Positions 45,990 through 56,123 of a DNA stretch of 64,000 nucleotides are shown here, one piece after another. Source of the DNA: Microvirga mediterraneensis. GTDB lineage: Bacteria; Pseudomonadota; Alphaproteobacteria; Rhizobiales; Beijerinckiaceae. The position numbers were made by a program, and so were the translations under genes. Numbering within the stretch: position 1 is the stretch's first letter; every line of letters begins with the position of its first letter. Location: assembly GCF_013520865.1 (NCBI RefSeq), contig NZ_JACDXJ010000001.1, forward strand, positions 4,201,501-4,265,500, given 5' to 3'. The notes beneath the pieces were generated by a model. It was given only the letters and a program-made list of their open reading frames with translations. It was not told where the DNA came from and ran no database searches.

Positions 45990-48029
45990 TCAATGCGCCT
46001 TGTGCAGCACCATGTCGGCGGGACGGCCGCTCAGTTCCGCCATGTGGTCGAACCGGGTCGAGAAGGTCCCGACGCCGGCCGTGGCCGAGCGAAGTTCCAC
46101 GATCAGGTCGCCGATCTCCGATTCCGGAATGGTGGCGCTCAGGACCTGCCAGCCGTTCCAACCGGGCCGCTCGTCATAGCCCTGGATCTGTCCGCGCCGT
46201 CCGGTCACGAGGGCCGTCGCCTTGGACAGGGCCTCGGATGGAATCGTGATCTCGACCGACAGCACCGGCTCCAGCAGCACGGGCTTGGCCTTCGGCAGCG
46301 CTTCCGCGAGGGCGAGCTTGGCGGCCGCCTGGAAGGCCGCGTCCGAGGAATCCACCGTGTGGTAGGAACCATCGGTGAGCATTACCGCGAGGTCGACCAC
46401 GGGGAAGCCCAGCGGCCCGCATTTGAGCGCATCCCGCACCCCCGTCTCGACCGACGGGATGTACTGGCGCGGCACCACGCCGCCGGTGATCCGGTCCTGG
46501 AACGCGAACCCCTCCCCGCGCGGCAGCGGCCTGATCTCGATCATCACGTCGCCGAACTGGCCGTGCCCTCCGGTCTGCTTGCGATGCCGTCCACGGGCGG
46601 CGGCGGGCAGCTTGATCGTCTCGCAATAGGCGACGCGGGGCTTGGCCGTCTCGACCCCGACCTGGAAGCGCGAGGCCAGCTTCTCCACGGCCACGCGCAG
46701 ATGCATCTCGCCCTGCCCGTGGAGCCGGATCTCCCCCATCTCGGGCCGGGTTTCGATCACGAGGGACGGATCCTCCTCGGTGATCTTGGACAGCGCGCTC
46801 GACAGGCGCACGTCGTCCTTGCGGTCCTTCACCCTGAGGGCCAGCACGTAGACGGATTCGGGCGGCGCGGGCGACACGATGGCCTCGGGCCGGGCCTTGC
46901 CGGCCGCGAAGGCGTCCCCGGTGGCGATCCCCTCCAGCCGGCCGAAGCCGACCGTGTCGCCGGCCGCCGCATCCGTCTTGCGGTTGAGCGCGCTGCCGAG
47001 AAGCGTCGCGAGGCTGCCGATGCGCGCCTCCGCCCCGCGCGAGCCGACGACGCTGTCGCCCTCGTGGAAGGCGCCGCGCAGGACCCGGGCGATGGTGAGC
47101 TTGCCGCCCTGGCCCAGATGCAGGGTCTTCATGGCCTGGGCGAGGGGCGCGCCCTCCTCGGGAATGCCCAAGCGGGCACGGGTTTGCGCCAGGGTCGGCG
47201 CCTCGTGGCGCAGCGCCTTCAGAAGCCGCGTGATGCCGTTGCCGCGCTCGGCCGAACCGATCAGGGCCGGGACCACGTGGCGGTCCCTCAGCTCCTTCGA
47301 AAGGTCGTCGAAGATCTGGTCGCGCGGCGGCTCGATCTCCGAGATCAGCTCCTCCATGAGCTCGTCGTCGTAATCGGCCAGGCGCTCGAGCATGGCGAAG
47401 CGCGCCTCCTTTTCCCGGGGCAGTTCGCCCTCGGGCAGGTCCACGATCTCGCTCGGCGCGTGCTCGCGATAGATGAAGGCGCGCTCCAGGGCGAGATCGA
47501 TGAAGCCGACGGCGATGCCGTCCTTCCAGAGCGGGATCTGGCGCAGGAGCAGGGGCGTGCGCGATGCCTGCTGCAGCAACGCGAGGGTCTCGCGGATGCG
47601 CTGGGTCGCGGTGTCGATCTTGTTGATGAAGAGGAAGCGCGGGATATCCGCCTCCTCCAGCTCCCGCAGGATGATCTCAAGCGCCGGGATCTTGCGCTCG
47701 TCCGCCTCACAGACGACGATCGCCGCGTCGCAGACCGGCGTGACGTTGCGCATCTCGTGCAGGAATTCCGTCGAACCGGGGCAGTCCACGAAGGTCATGC
47801 TGTCGCCCAGGAACTCGACCGTCGCCACATTGGGCTCGATGCTCATGGCATGGGCGCGGGCCTCCTGGCTCGCATCGCCGACGCTGTCGCCGTTGGACAC
47901 GCGGCCCGCGCGCGAGATCGCCCCGGTCCGCTCCACGATGGCCTCGAGAAGCGTGGTCTTGCCGCTCTGAAACGGGCCGACGATTGCGATGCATCGTGGG
48001 CCCGAACCTAGTCTGCCGTTGGGTGCCAT
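45990..48029 (-). CDS. Elongation factor G-like translational GTPase
   Basis: 679 residues with the five-domain EF-G layout. G1 is GPFQSGKT (18-25), G3 is DCPG (82-85) and G4 is NKID (136-139). Domain III (GEMHLRVAVEKLASRFQVGVE), domain IV (RKQTGGHGQFGDVMIEIRPL..GGVVPRQYIPSVETGVRDAL) and domain V (ALVTGRRGQIQGYDERPGWNGWQVLSA) follow. After DCPG the residue is Ser86, where EF-G has the catalytic His of DTPGH. The effector segment also departs from canonical EF-G. It resembles the FusA2-like group of unknown function, not the housekeeping fusA. Confidence 0.9.
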   Translation of the reverse strand: MAPNGRLGSGPRCIAIVGPFQSGKTTLLEAIVERTGAISRAGRVSNGDSVGDASQEARAHAMSIEPNVATVEFLGDSMTFVDCPGSTEFLHEMRNVTPVCDAAIVVCEADERKIPALEIILRELEEADIPRFLFINKIDTATQRIRETLALLQQASRTPLLLRQIPLWKDGIAVGFIDLALERAFIYREHAPSEIVDLPEGELPREKEARFAMLERLADYDDELMEELISEIEPPRDQIFDDLSKELRDRHVVPALIGSAERGNGITRLLKALRHEAPTLAQTRARLGIPEEGAPLAQAMKTLHLGQGGKLTIARVLRGAFHEGDSVVGSRGAEARIGSLATLLGSALNRKTDAAAGDTVGFGRLEGIATGDAFAAGKARPEAIVSPAPPESVYVLALRVKDRKDDVRLSSALSKITEEDPSLVIETRPEMGEIRLHGQGEMHLRVAVEKLASRFQVGVETAKPRVAYCETIKLPAAARGRHRKQTGGHGQFGDVMIEIRPLPRGEGFAFQDRITGGVVPRQYIPSVETGVRDALKCGPLGFPVVDLAVMLTDGSYHTVDSSDAAFQAAAKLALAEALPKAKPVLLEPVLSVEITIPSEALSKATALVTGRRGQIQGYDERPGWNGWQVLSATIPESEIGDLIVELRSATAGVGTFSTRFDHMAELSGRPADMVLHKAH

Positions 48030-48196
48030 AGGACGTCATCCTCCCTGCCCCCATTGATCGGCGCGCTCTTTCGGGACGCGTTGCCATGAATGCTCTGCCT
48101 CTCGTGGCGGAATGGCAAGAGGGATTGTACGCGGGCGGAAGGACGCGGAAATGGCCGGCACAAGGCCGGCCATGACATAAGGGTATGGATCCCGGC

Positions 48197-48670
48197 CTAT
48201 CGCGCCCGGCGCAGCTCGAAATCGGCCACCCCGAGGGCGAGGTTGAGACCGGTCTGGCCGCTGACGGACAGGGGCTGGAGGGAGATGCTCCGGTTCGAGC
48301 CGCCGACCAGGACGTTCGCCCCGACGCCGGCGCCGGCCGTCGCCTCGGCGGTCCCGCCCACATAGCTGCCGGCGAGGGAGCCGGGCGCCACGCTGCCCCG
48401 GGAGAAGACGGCCCATGTCAGGATGCCGCTGCGCGTCGCCCCGATATCGAGGCCGAACCGGCGGATCGCGCCCACATAACGCTCGGGCCGCCCGCGCCGG
48501 GGCGTGAAGGTGCAGAGCGTGGTCTTCTGCGACGTGACGATGAGCCCGATCCCGCCCGAGACGCTGCAGGACAGGACGCCGACACGTCCCCGGTTCTGAG
48601 CCTGGGCCTCGGAGGCCCCGAAAGCGGCAAGGATAGCTAGGGCAGCAACGGGGAGAGCGGCGCGACGCAT
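48197..48670 (-). CDS. DUF992 domain exported protein
   Basis: 157 residues with a Sec signal (MRRAALPVAALAILAAFGASEAQA). The mature domain matches DUF992: RVGVLSCSVSGGIGLIVTSQKTTLCTF with its two Cys, then GLDIGATRSGILTWAVFS, GSLAGSYVGGTAEATAGAGVGANVLVGGSNRSI and LGVADFEL. The family is common in rhizobia and has no known function. It is probably periplasmic and disulfide-bonded. Confidence 0.88.
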   Translation of the reverse strand: MRRAALPVAALAILAAFGASEAQAQNRGRVGVLSCSVSGGIGLIVTSQKTTLCTFTPRRGRPERYVGAIRRFGLDIGATRSGILTWAVFSRGSVAPGSLAGSYVGGTAEATAGAGVGANVLVGGSNRSISLQPLSVSGQTGLNLALGVADFELRRAR

Positions 48671-48741
48671 GGTGATCTCCTAAGCTTGGTCAAGCTTAGC
48701 GGTTAACGGCGCAAGGGCGGCGCCGTTCCATGGGCAGGAGG

Positions 48742-49104
48742 TCAATCCTGGATAGGATGAGGAGTCAAATCGTGGTGCTCGCCGCGCCTGACGATGCGCA
48801 TGGCCGTGATCGTCACGGGGCCGGCGCGCAGGAGGTTCATGGCCGAGACGATGATCTCGGCGAGGCGCTCGGGCGAAATGTTGTCGCCCTCAATGTCGAG
48901 AAGGAAGTCTTTCGCCTCCACGTAGCCGCCGTTGGTGAAGTCTACGCGGGCGTCGAACTTCACGCGGTGCGTGGAGGCGGGATGGGCCCGGTAAGGCTCC
49001 GCCCCGGGATCCGGATGGAAGGTCCGGGGCAGGTTCGTACGCGCATCGTGCGGAAGATCGATTTCAGTTTCATGCATCAGGGGCGCCCGCCGAAGGTTGC
49101 TCAT
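48742..49104 (-). CDS. Hypothetical cyclase-like small protein
   Basis: 120 residues, no signal peptide. An acidic central part (HRVKFDARVDFTNGGYVEAKDFLLDIEGDNISPERLAEIIVSAMNLLRAGPVTI) looks like a folded alpha/beta domain; I do not recognise the family. An in-frame ATG at 49077 (MHETEIDLPHD) could be the true start. It lies beside a palindromic repeat and has no obvious operon partner. Confidence 0.65.
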   Translation of the reverse strand: MSNLRRAPLMHETEIDLPHDARTNLPRTFHPDPGAEPYRAHPASTHRVKFDARVDFTNGGYVEAKDFLLDIEGDNISPERLAEIIVSAMNLLRAGPVTITAMRIVRRGEHHDLTPHPIQD

Positions 49105-49114
49105 CGAACTCTGA

Positions 49115-49220
49115 CCTCATCCTGAGGAGCAGCGAAGCTGCGTCTCGAAGGAGGATCCAGAGAGCACGGGAGACGCCCTGATCCTTCGAGACGGAGCTAA
49201 AGCTCCTCCTCAGGATGAGG
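49115..49220. repeat. Palindromic intergenic repeat family A, copy 3
   Basis: 106 bases bounded by CCTCATCCTGAGGAGC and GCTCCTCCTCAGGATGAGG, with inner arms GTCTCGAAGGA and TCCTTCGAGAC. It shares almost its entire left arm with copy 2. It lies between the aatA stop and the start of the 48742 gene, both on the minus strand. Confidence 0.88.
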
Positions 49221-49261
49221 GCTTCAGGGAGTGCCCGGTCGAGCTCCCAGCACCCGCCGCG

Positions 49262-50485
<1,224 letters not shown>

Positions 50486-50600
50486 TTAGAAAGGAACCGT
50501 GACGGCGGCGGACCCTAATGCGGCAAAGCCGCCCAAGCAAGCGAAACAGCAAGCACAAGCAGCCCGTCGAGAACGGGCTTTCGAGGAGCCGCCTTTTCCG

Positions 50601-51581
50601 ATGACCACATCCGTCACCCGCCGCCTCGCGCTCGGCCTCGTCGCCGGCGCGGCCCTCTTCGCCACCGCAGCCTCCGCCCAGGACTTCCCGAACCGCATCA
50701 TCAAGATGGTGGTGCCCTACCCGGCCGGTGGACCGACCGACGTGATCGCCCGCATCGTCGCGGAGGAAATGGGCAGGGATCTCGGCCAGAACGTGATCGT
50801 CGAGAACCTGGCCGGCGCCTCGGGCGCGGTCGGCACCCGCGCGGTCGCCAAGGCGGAGCCCGACGGCTACACCATCGTGTTCGGCAACAACCAGACGCAC
50901 GGCAACAACATGTTCCTGCTCAAAGAGCCGGGCTACGACGCGGTGAAGGACTTCGCGCCGCTCGCGGGCGCAGGCGCCTTCGAGCACGTCTTCGTGGTGA
51001 AGAACGACCTGCCGGCCAAGACCATTCCCGAGCTGATCGAGATCGCCAAGAAGGATCCGGGCAAGCTGAATTACGGCTCGACCGGCGTCGGCTCCGGCTC
51101 GCATCTGGCGACCGAGCTCTTCATGACCCGCACGGGCATCAAGATGACCCACGTGCCGTTCCGGGGCGCCGCGCCGCTCGTGACGGAGATCATGGCGGGC
51201 CGCATCGACGTGTCGAACTCGACCCTGCCCAGCGTGCTCTCCCAGTTCCAGGCCGGCCAGATGCGCGCCATCGGAATCGCGAGCCCGCAACGCAACCCGC
51301 AGGCCCCGGACGTGCCGACCCTGCGCGAACAGGGCATCACCGATGCGGACGCGGAATCCTGGGCCGCCTTCTTCGCCCCGGTGAGCACCCCCAAGCCGAT
51401 CCTCGACAAGCTATCCGGCACGATCATCGCGATCCTCAACAAGCCCGACGTGAAGGAGCGCATCACCAAGATCGGCTTCACCCTGAACGTGCGCGATCCG
51501 GAAGCGTTCAAGCCGTATCTCGCCAAGGAGATCCAGACCTGGGCCGAGATCATCAAGGCGGCCAGCATCAAGGCCGAGTGA
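50601..51581 (+). CDS. Tripartite tricarboxylate transporter substrate-binding protein (TctC/Bug)
   Basis: 326 residues from ATG 50601, with a Sec signal (MTTSVTRRLALGLVAGAALFATAASA); an in-frame upstream start at 50499 would bury the signal. The Bug family pattern is clear: FPNRIIKMVVPYPAGGPTDVIARIVA, GASGAVGTRAVAKAEPDGYT, LNYGSTGVGSGSHLATELF and VPFRGAAPLVTEIMAGRID. It binds small carboxylates in the periplasm. The membrane partners TctA and TctB are not in this window, so it is an orphan. Confidence 0.93.
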   Translation: MTTSVTRRLALGLVAGAALFATAASAQDFPNRIIKMVVPYPAGGPTDVIARIVAEEMGRDLGQNVIVENLAGASGAVGTRAVAKAEPDGYTIVFGNNQTHGNNMFLLKEPGYDAVKDFAPLAGAGAFEHVFVVKNDLPAKTIPELIEIAKKDPGKLNYGSTGVGSGSHLATELFMTRTGIKMTHVPFRGAAPLVTEIMAGRIDVSNSTLPSVLSQFQAGQMRAIGIASPQRNPQAPDVPTLREQGITDADAESWAAFFAPVSTPKPILDKLSGTIIAILNKPDVKERITKIGFTLNVRDPEAFKPYLAKEIQTWAEIIKAASIKAE

Positions 51582-51592
51582 GGCCAGTGCAG

Positions 51593-51687
51593 TCATCCCG
51601 GACGGCGCAAGCCGATCCGGGATCGTCTTCAGCAAAGGGCGTCATTCTCGTCATACGATCCCGGGTCCTGCCACGCAGCCCCGGGAC
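51593..51687. repeat. Intergenic inverted repeat (GTCATCCCGG type)
   Basis: Starts GTCATCCCGGACGGCGCAAG and ends CGCAGCCCCGGGAC; the inner arms GATCCGGGATCGT and ACGATCCCGGGTC pair well. It lies between the TctC-type and VOC genes. Part of the loose GTCAT...CCGGG class seen at 12348, 39969 and 62785. Confidence 0.65.
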
Positions 51688-51707
51688 AACCGGAGAAAGA
51701 ACCTCTT

Positions 51708-52115
51708 ATGCCGTATCACCAGGGCCGCCTCATCGACCACGTCCACCTGCGCGTGTCCGACCTCGAGGCCAGCCGGCGGTTCTACCGGGCGGTCCTGAAC
51801 GCCATCGGCCGCGACTTCACCTCGGAGAGCCCGACGCATTTCGCCTGCGACGAGCTGTGGGTGGACCGGGCGGACGGGCCGGTCTCGCGGGTCCATCTCG
51901 CCTTCCAGGCGCCGGACAGGGGGGCCGTTCGCGCGTTCCACGAAGCCGCGCTCGCCCATGGGGGCCGCGACAATGGCGGGCCTGGAGAACGGTCCTATCA
52001 CCTGGGCTATTATGCCGCCTTTGCCTTCGATCCGGACGGGAACAATATCGAGGCGGTTCACCACGGGCCGACGGAGCGCTCGGCGGGTTCGGTCGTGGTC
52101 AGCCGCAAAGCTTGA
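51708..52115 (+). CDS. VOC family (glyoxalase/dioxygenase-fold) protein
   Basis: 135-residue vicinal-oxygen-chelate protein. LIDHVHLRVSDLEASRRFYRAVLNAIG is the first beta-alpha-beta unit with the metal His, HLAFQAPDRGAVRAFHEAAL the second, and YAAFAFDPDGNNIEAVHH the last with the metal Glu. The substrate may range from methylglyoxal-type compounds to antibiotics. ATG 51708 is 6-10 bases after GGAGAAAG. Confidence 0.88.
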   Translation: MPYHQGRLIDHVHLRVSDLEASRRFYRAVLNAIGRDFTSESPTHFACDELWVDRADGPVSRVHLAFQAPDRGAVRAFHEAALAHGGRDNGGPGERSYHLGYYAAFAFDPDGNNIEAVHHGPTERSAGSVVVSRKA

Positions 52116-52262
52116 GCATACGCTGCCACAATGGTTAATAATTAGTTAATACGGTCACTTAGCCGAAAAACCGGAAGCAGCGCTTTCGGATAAGGCGGGA
52201 ACTTTCTTGAATCGCACAAGTTTTTCTTCTGCAGCTTCTGTTCGGCTGCTGGGAATGGACCG

Positions 52263-52454
52263 ATGAAGACTTTCCGACCAAGGCACCCCACCCGCGTTTC
52301 CACCCGTGCCCACCGCCTCGACCCGCGCCAGGAAAGCCGCTGCTCTCTGGCCCTGGTCATGCTGCTGGGCCTTGCGACGCTCTCCGTCATGGCTACGACC
52401 CAGACCCTGTCGGCACGGGACACGAAAACCATCCACGTCCATTCGCTGCGATAA
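52263..52454 (+). CDS. Small hypothetical protein with one hydrophobic segment
   Basis: 63 residues. A basic N-terminus rich in Arg and His (FRPRHPTRVSTRAHRLDPRQ) precedes one hydrophobic stretch (LALVMLLGLATLSVMA). GGGAA precedes the ATG by about 6 bases, and the upstream gap is AT-rich and promoter-like. No family recognised. It might be a small membrane peptide or a chance ORF. Confidence 0.4.
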   Translation: MKTFRPRHPTRVSTRAHRLDPRQESRCSLALVMLLGLATLSVMATTQTLSARDTKTIHVHSLR

Positions 52455-52537
52455 CGCGTGAGTGAACGGCGGCCCGGTTGACGGCCTGCCGCAGATGTTT
52501 AGCTCTCCGGCATGACAATCGACGGAGAGAATCCCAG

Positions 52538-53677
52538 ATGCTGAGCCCACGAATTGCCCTGGCCTGCGCGCTTGCTCTCGGCGCCGTTCCCTCCGCCCTG
52601 GCCCAGGACACCCAGCGCTTCCGCACCGACAAGGTCGAGGTGATCGTCGAGACGCTCGCCCGCGACCTCGAGAATCCCTGGGGGCTCGCCTTCCTGCCCG
52701 ACAACCGCATGCTGGTGACGGAACGCCCCGGGCGCCTGCGCATCGCGGATGCCAACGGCACCGTCTCGGAGCCGATCAAGGGCCTTCCCCGGATCGCCGC
52801 GCGGGGACAGGGCGGCCTTCTCGACGTCGCCCTCGATCCGAACTTCGCGCAGAGCCGCCTCGTCTACCTGAGCTTCGCGGAGGACCGCGGAGAAGGCCGC
52901 GCCGGCACCGCCGTGGCCCGTGGCCGCCTCAGCCAGGATGGGACCGCCCTGGAAGACACGCGGGTCATCTTCCGCCAGGAACCGGCCCATACGGGCAACA
53001 ACCATTGGGGCTCGCGCCCCGTCTTCGACCGCGACGGCAACCTCTTCGTGACGCTCGGCGACCGGTTCGATCTGCGCGACCAGGCGCAGAACCCGGCCAA
53101 CCACATCGGCAAGATCGTCCATATCAAGCCCGACGGCGGCGCGGCTTCGGGCAACCCGTTTCCAAACCGGGAAGATGCCCGACCCGAGATCTGGTCTCTC
53201 GGCCACCGCAATCTGCAATCGGCCGCGCTCCACCCGGCCACCGGCGAACTCTGGACCGTGGAGCACGGCGCCCGCGGCGGCGACGAGCTGAACATCCCGA
53301 AGAAGGGCAGGAACTACGGCTGGCCGGTGATCTCCTACGGGGTCGATTATTCCGGCGCGAAGATCGGCGAAGGCACCCGGAAGGAAGGCCTGGAACAGCC
53401 GGTCTTCTACTGGGACCCGTCCATCGCGCCGTCCGGCATGGCCTTCTACACGGGGGACCAGTTCCCGGCCTGGCGCGGCAGCATCCTCGTCGGCGCCCTG
53501 TCGGGCAAGCTGGTCTCCCGGCTCGAAACCGACGGCAACCGGGTCACCGGCGAGGAGCGCATGCTGCAGCAGCTCGGCGAGCGCATCCGCGACGTCCGCC
53601 AGGGCCCCGACGGCCTCGTCTATCTGCTGACGGATTCCCGCAACGGCCGCATCCTGCGCATGAAACCGGCGACGTGA
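52538..53677 (+). CDS. PQQ-dependent sugar dehydrogenase (soluble Gdh/YliI type)
   Basis: 379 residues from ATG 52538 (GGAGAG upstream), with signal MLSPRIALACALALGAVPSALA. It is a six-bladed propeller of the glucose/sorbosone dehydrogenase family: LENPWGLAFLPDNRMLVTERPGRL, QGGLLDVALDPNF, HTGNNHWGSRPVFDRDGNLFVTLGDR, WSLGHRNLQSAALHP with the likely active-site residues, and ELWTVEHGARGGDELN. Periplasmic aldose oxidation with PQQ is expected. A second frame opens upstream at 52478 but lacks the signal start. Confidence 0.92.
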   Translation: MLSPRIALACALALGAVPSALAQDTQRFRTDKVEVIVETLARDLENPWGLAFLPDNRMLVTERPGRLRIADANGTVSEPIKGLPRIAARGQGGLLDVALDPNFAQSRLVYLSFAEDRGEGRAGTAVARGRLSQDGTALEDTRVIFRQEPAHTGNNHWGSRPVFDRDGNLFVTLGDRFDLRDQAQNPANHIGKIVHIKPDGGAASGNPFPNREDARPEIWSLGHRNLQSAALHPATGELWTVEHGARGGDELNIPKKGRNYGWPVISYGVDYSGAKIGEGTRKEGLEQPVFYWDPSIAPSGMAFYTGDQFPAWRGSILVGALSGKLVSRLETDGNRVTGEERMLQQLGERIRDVRQGPDGLVYLLTDSRNGRILRMKPAT

Positions 53678-53824
53678 GAGCCTGACGCTCCCTCCACCAC
53701 GTCATGGCCGCCCCGGACTTGATCCGGGGACCGGTGCCGGCCGTCCCGATATGGAGAAGCCCAGCGCCTCAGTTAGGCGAGATCGCCGGCACGAGGCCGG
53801 TGATGACATGGAGAGCATTGCCCC

Positions 53825-54145
53825 TCACCCCCGCGGCCCGAACAGGATGAGCGCCGCGCCCGCCAGGCAGATGCCCGCGCCGGCGACGTCCCAGCGGTCG
53901 GGCCGCGCGCCTTCGGCACCCCAGAGCCACAGGATCGAGGCGACGATGTAGACGCCGCCATAGGCCGCATAGGCCCGGCCGGCGGCATCGGCCGGGACCA
54001 GGGTCAGGAGATAGGCGAAGAGGGCGAGCGCCCCCATGCCGGGCACGAGCCACAGGGGCGACTTTCCCAGCCGCAGCCAGGCCCAGAACGAAAAGCACCC
54101 GGCGATCTCGGCGAGCGCCGCGCCGGCATAGACGAGGAATGTCAT
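53825..54145 (-). CDS. YnfA family (UPF0060) small membrane protein
   Basis: 106 residues, four transmembrane helices, in the SMR-like DMT superfamily. [76 protein letters not shown] contain the diagnostic GRAYAAYGG motif. Likely a small transporter; role unproven. It lies 13 bases downstream of another four-helix protein on the same strand, so they probably form one transcript. Confidence 0.93.
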   Translation of the reverse strand: MTFLVYAGAALAEIAGCFSFWAWLRLGKSPLWLVPGMGALALFAYLLTLVPADAAGRAYAAYGGVYIVASILWLWGAEGARPDRWDVAGAGICLAGAALILFGPRG

Positions 54146-54158
54146 GTCCGGCGCCGGG

Positions 54159-54500
54159 TCAGCGCGCCTGGAAGATGAAGGCCGCGCCCGTGGCGATGAG
54201 GCCGAAGCCGATCAGATGGTTCCAGCCGAGGGGCTCCTTCAGGTAGAACACCGAGAAGACCGCGAAGACCACGAGAGTGATGACCTCCTGCATGGTCTTG
54301 AGCTCGGCCGCCGAATAGACCGCCGAGCCGATCCGGTTGGCCGGCACGGCGAACCAGTATTCGACGAAAGCGATGGCCCAGCTGGCCATGACGGCGATCC
54401 AGAGGGGCGATGTCTTGAACTTGAGATGCCCGTACCAGGCGAAGGTCATGAAGACGTTCGATGCGACCAGCATCAGGACGGGTGTCGTGTGAGGGCTCAT
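54159..54500 (-). CDS. DUF486 family (DMT superfamily) small membrane protein
   Basis: 113 residues with about four hydrophobic helices. [41 protein letters not shown] and [44 protein letters not shown] are the DUF486 signature blocks. Function unknown; the family sits among EamA-like carriers. Co-oriented with the ynfA-type gene 13 bases downstream. Confidence 0.93.
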   Translation of the reverse strand: MSPHTTPVLMLVASNVFMTFAWYGHLKFKTSPLWIAVMASWAIAFVEYWFAVPANRIGSAVYSAAELKTMQEVITLVVFAVFSVFYLKEPLGWNHLIGFGLIATGAAFIFQAR

Positions 54501-54620
54501 GGAGGTTCCGGTGCGGGCTCAGGTCGGACGGGGCGCTCTGCCGTAATCGTCCTGATGGGACTGTCAAGCCAATGAACGCCGATCAACCGGATTACGGCGA
54601 AGGGACCGAACGCCGCAGGC

Positions 54621-55445
54621 TCAGCAGGCTGCGGATCTCGCCGCGCGCCCGGCCTGCTGCGCGGGAACGGCCCGGCAGGCCTCCCTCAGCCGTCCCAGGA
54701 CCTGCTCGCCGCCGGCGATCTGCGGGTTGGACGGATCGAACCCTTCCCGCTTCTCCCGCTCCGTGACGAGGCCGCGGGCGGTCTCGAAGGCCGTATCGAA
54801 CCGCACCTCGCTCCTCAGGGCCTTGTTGAAGAAGGCGTCGCCGAAATAGGTCCAGGCCGCCCCGTCCCGGCAGCCGAAGGACGGCTTGTCGGCCGCCGCC
54901 GCCGTGATGACGAGGGTGCGCGGATCGGCGAGTTCCCGGGCAAAGATGCCCGAATAGCAGGCCGAGACGATCAGGACCCGGTGTTCCGCCCGGGTCCGGT
55001 CGAGCAGCTCACGGACATTCTCCGGCGTGACGAGGAGCGCGTCCCGCCCGGCGACCAGCCCGATGCCTTCCGGACCGCCATGGGAGGTGAGGACGAGCAC
55101 CACGATGTCCTCGGCGGGATCGAGGGCCTGCCCGGCGGCCGCGGCGGCGGCCATCAGGGTCTGGGGCGTCGCACCGGCCCGGCGCTTGGTGTTGACCCGG
55201 ACGATGGAGCGCCCCTTTCCGTCGAACCGGGCTTCGAGGATTCGCGCCGCCCCCCTGGCCTCGCTCTCGAACACGCTCTGCGGCCCCCAGAGGCCGAAGG
55301 ACAGGATGTAGATGTCGGTCTGCCCGGGACGCTGCGGCGCCAATCGGCCCGCCTCCGCCCTTCGGGCCGGCTGGCCGTGAGCCTCATGGAACGGGCCGAT
55401 GGCGATTGAGAGCCCAACCAGGCAGAAAGCGAGCAAGCGGCGCAT
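54621..55445 (-). CDS. Exported peptidase C13 (legumain/caspase-clan) family protein
   Basis: 274 residues with a Sec signal (MRRLLAFCLVGLSIAIGPFHEAHG). The clan CD dyad is visible: H122 in VLVLTSHGGPEGIG, followed after a hydrophobic strand by C163 in VLIVSACYSGIF, the H-G...A-C-x-S-G spacing of legumains and caspases. DIYILSFGLWGPQSVF is the first conserved strand. The expected location is periplasmic or outer membrane. Targets unknown. Alone on its strand. Confidence 0.87.
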   Translation of the reverse strand: MRRLLAFCLVGLSIAIGPFHEAHGQPARRAEAGRLAPQRPGQTDIYILSFGLWGPQSVFESEARGAARILEARFDGKGRSIVRVNTKRRAGATPQTLMAAAAAAGQALDPAEDIVVLVLTSHGGPEGIGLVAGRDALLVTPENVRELLDRTRAEHRVLIVSACYSGIFARELADPRTLVITAAAADKPSFGCRDGAAWTYFGDAFFNKALRSEVRFDTAFETARGLVTEREKREGFDPSNPQIAGGEQVLGRLREACRAVPAQQAGRAARSAAC

Positions 55446-55596
55446 GATATATCCCAGCCTCGCCCCAGTTTACGCGGAGCCGCCCTCGAAAGCCAAGAAC
55501 CGACAGAGGGCTCGCGCAATGCTCCAGCTGAACCGAATGCCCTCTTCCGGGTTTCCCTGTCAGCGACGCCACGCGTTACATTCCAAGAGGGTTTTT

Positions 55597-55986
55597 ATGG
55601 ACATCGCGCTCGATAAGGTTTGCGAACTCATTCTCCGGGTCAGGGCCATCGATGTGAAGGAAGGCATCACCGATCCGGCCTCGGGCTCGAACCCTATCGA
55701 CGACGGCAGCATCGACGCCCTTACCTCCTCGCCGGACGATGCGACGGAGGAGGAGATCCGCGACGTGATCGCGGGCCTCAACGACGACGAGCGCGCCGAC
55801 CTGATCGCCCTGGTTTATATCGGCCGCGGCGACATGGAGCCCGAGGAATGGGGCGCCGCCGTTCGCCTCGCCCGCGAGCGGGAGGCCGCGAGTTCGCTCT
55901 CGACGGCCGACTGGCTCATCGGCATCCCCAACCTCGCCGACCTTCTGGATGAGGGCCTCAACGCCATGGGCCGCAGCTGCGCCTGA
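55597..55986 (+). CDS. DUF3775 domain protein
   Basis: 129 residues from ATG 55597 (MDIALDKVCELILRVRAIDVKEG), acidic throughout. It matches DUF3775: the N-terminal helix, then the acidic DATEEEIRDVIAGLNDDERADLIALVYIGRGDMEPEEWGAAVRLAREREA stretch, and YLIGIPNL-like WLIGIPNLADLLDEGL. The family is common in rhizobia and function is unknown. It lies 150 bases from the divergent C13 peptidase gene. Confidence 0.88.
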   Translation: MDIALDKVCELILRVRAIDVKEGITDPASGSNPIDDGSIDALTSSPDDATEEEIRDVIAGLNDDERADLIALVYIGRGDMEPEEWGAAVRLAREREAASSLSTADWLIGIPNLADLLDEGLNAMGRSCA

Positions 55987-56123
55987 GGCGCGGCCGAGCC
56001 GTCACCGGGACCAGGTCCGGTGCCCCTCGCGATCACGCAATCGGCATCGACGCTCCGGCGACGGCGCCCTATTTAGGACATGGATCGAGCCAATAATTCT
56101 GCCTACTCCCAAAGGAGGATGTC

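Noticed and set aside
45993..48011. 672-codon plus-strand open frame opposite the EF-G-like gene
   Set aside because: Antisense shadow; the minus strand has complete GTPase motifs and EF-G domains.
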